Assembly: GCA_023398155.1 (NCBI GenBank) | Contig: JAEWSV010000406.1 | Coordinates: 1 to 5,395, forward strand | Reading direction: 5' to 3' | DNA: 5,395 nucleotides | From: Spirochaetota bacterium | Lineage (GTDB): Bacteria; Spirochaetota; Spirochaetia; Treponematales; Breznakiellaceae | Part shown: piece after piece, positions 5,299-5,395 of the stretch | Position numbering within the stretch: the first letter of the stretch is position 1 | Layout: the number at the start of each line of letters is the position of its first letter | The notes under the pieces: model-generated | The model's input: the letters and a program-made list of their open reading frames with translations, nothing else | The model's database searches: none | Told to the model about the DNA's origin: nothing | Program-made: the position numbers and the translations under genes

Positions 5299-5395
5299 CT
5301 ACTCGCTCGTCTTTCTTTCGGCGACGTTCGCGCCCCACGCGCGCAACCGGCCTTCGATGAAATCGAGGCACTGTTCGTGCTGGTTCTTTCCCCGG
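5299..5395 (-). CDS. C-terminal end of an unidentified protein, 5'-truncated by the window edge
   Basis: On the minus strand one frame is open from the window edge to a TAG at 5301-5299 and gives 31 residues with an ordinary soluble-protein composition: HEQCLDFIEGRLRAWGANVA, then a charged tail ending KTSE. About three quarters of third codon positions are G or C, as in the genes nearby. Its stop lies 60 bp before the OmpA-like start, on the same strand. I do not recognise the family, and the piece is too short to name. The alternative is that the end of the window is non-coding. Confidence 0.45.
   Translation of the reverse strand, partial: RGKNQHEQCLDFIEGRLRAWGANVAERKTSE

Noticed and set aside
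1..5395. CRISPR arrays, tRNA/rRNA genes, insertion sequences, attachment sites
   Set aside because: No regular spacer-repeat pattern, tRNA-like cloverleaf, transposase frame or terminal inverted repeats were seen on either strand.

Overview
The window is about 65% G+C, densely coded and almost entirely on the minus strand. A spirochaete of the Treponema/Spirochaeta group is the best guess. This rests on the OmpA-like protein: both its N-terminal domain and its 'GHTA' variant of the peptidoglycan-binding loop look like spirochaetal OmpA proteins as I remember them. That is inference, not proof.

Layout. (i) 1-291 (+): C-terminal end of a molybdate-binding-like PBP domain (COG1910/PF12727 type), cut by the window edge. 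(ii) 364-2428 (-): a complete modABC molybdate (or tungstate) importer, read modA to modB to modC, with both junctions being ATGA stop/start overlaps. The true modC is only 205 aa and has no C-terminal TOBE/Mop domain. (iii) 2429-2511: 83-bp gap holding a perfect 14-bp palindrome, a candidate operator for modABC. (iv) 2512-3828 (-): one uninterrupted 438-aa protein made of an excisionase/BldC-type helix-turn-helix, an ABC ATPase domain and a MalK/UgpC-like C-terminal domain. Walker A and B are intact, but the LSGGQ signature reads LPEGI and the switch histidine is Asn. (v) 3829-3891: a clear promoter for this fusion, with three TATAA blocks spaced exactly 10 bp apart over its -10 region. (vi) 3892-5238 (-): a secreted OmpA-family protein that appears to lack a ribosome-binding site and may be leaderless. 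(vii) 5299-5395 (-): probable C-terminal end of another gene.

How it may work together. ModA captures oxyanion in the periplasm, ModB is the channel and ModC the motor. ModC lacks a sensing domain. The neighbouring fusion carries a DNA-binding domain, a damaged ATPase domain and an OB-fold-like C-terminus. I infer that the fusion is a regulator, or a transporter-coupled regulator ('transceptor'), of modABC and of itself, rather than an ordinary transport motor. The phased repeats at its own promoter and the palindrome before modA are the candidate target sites. The convergent PBP-domain gene may be a second molybdate-responsive factor. The HTH-ABC fusion with its phased operator is the most novel element here.
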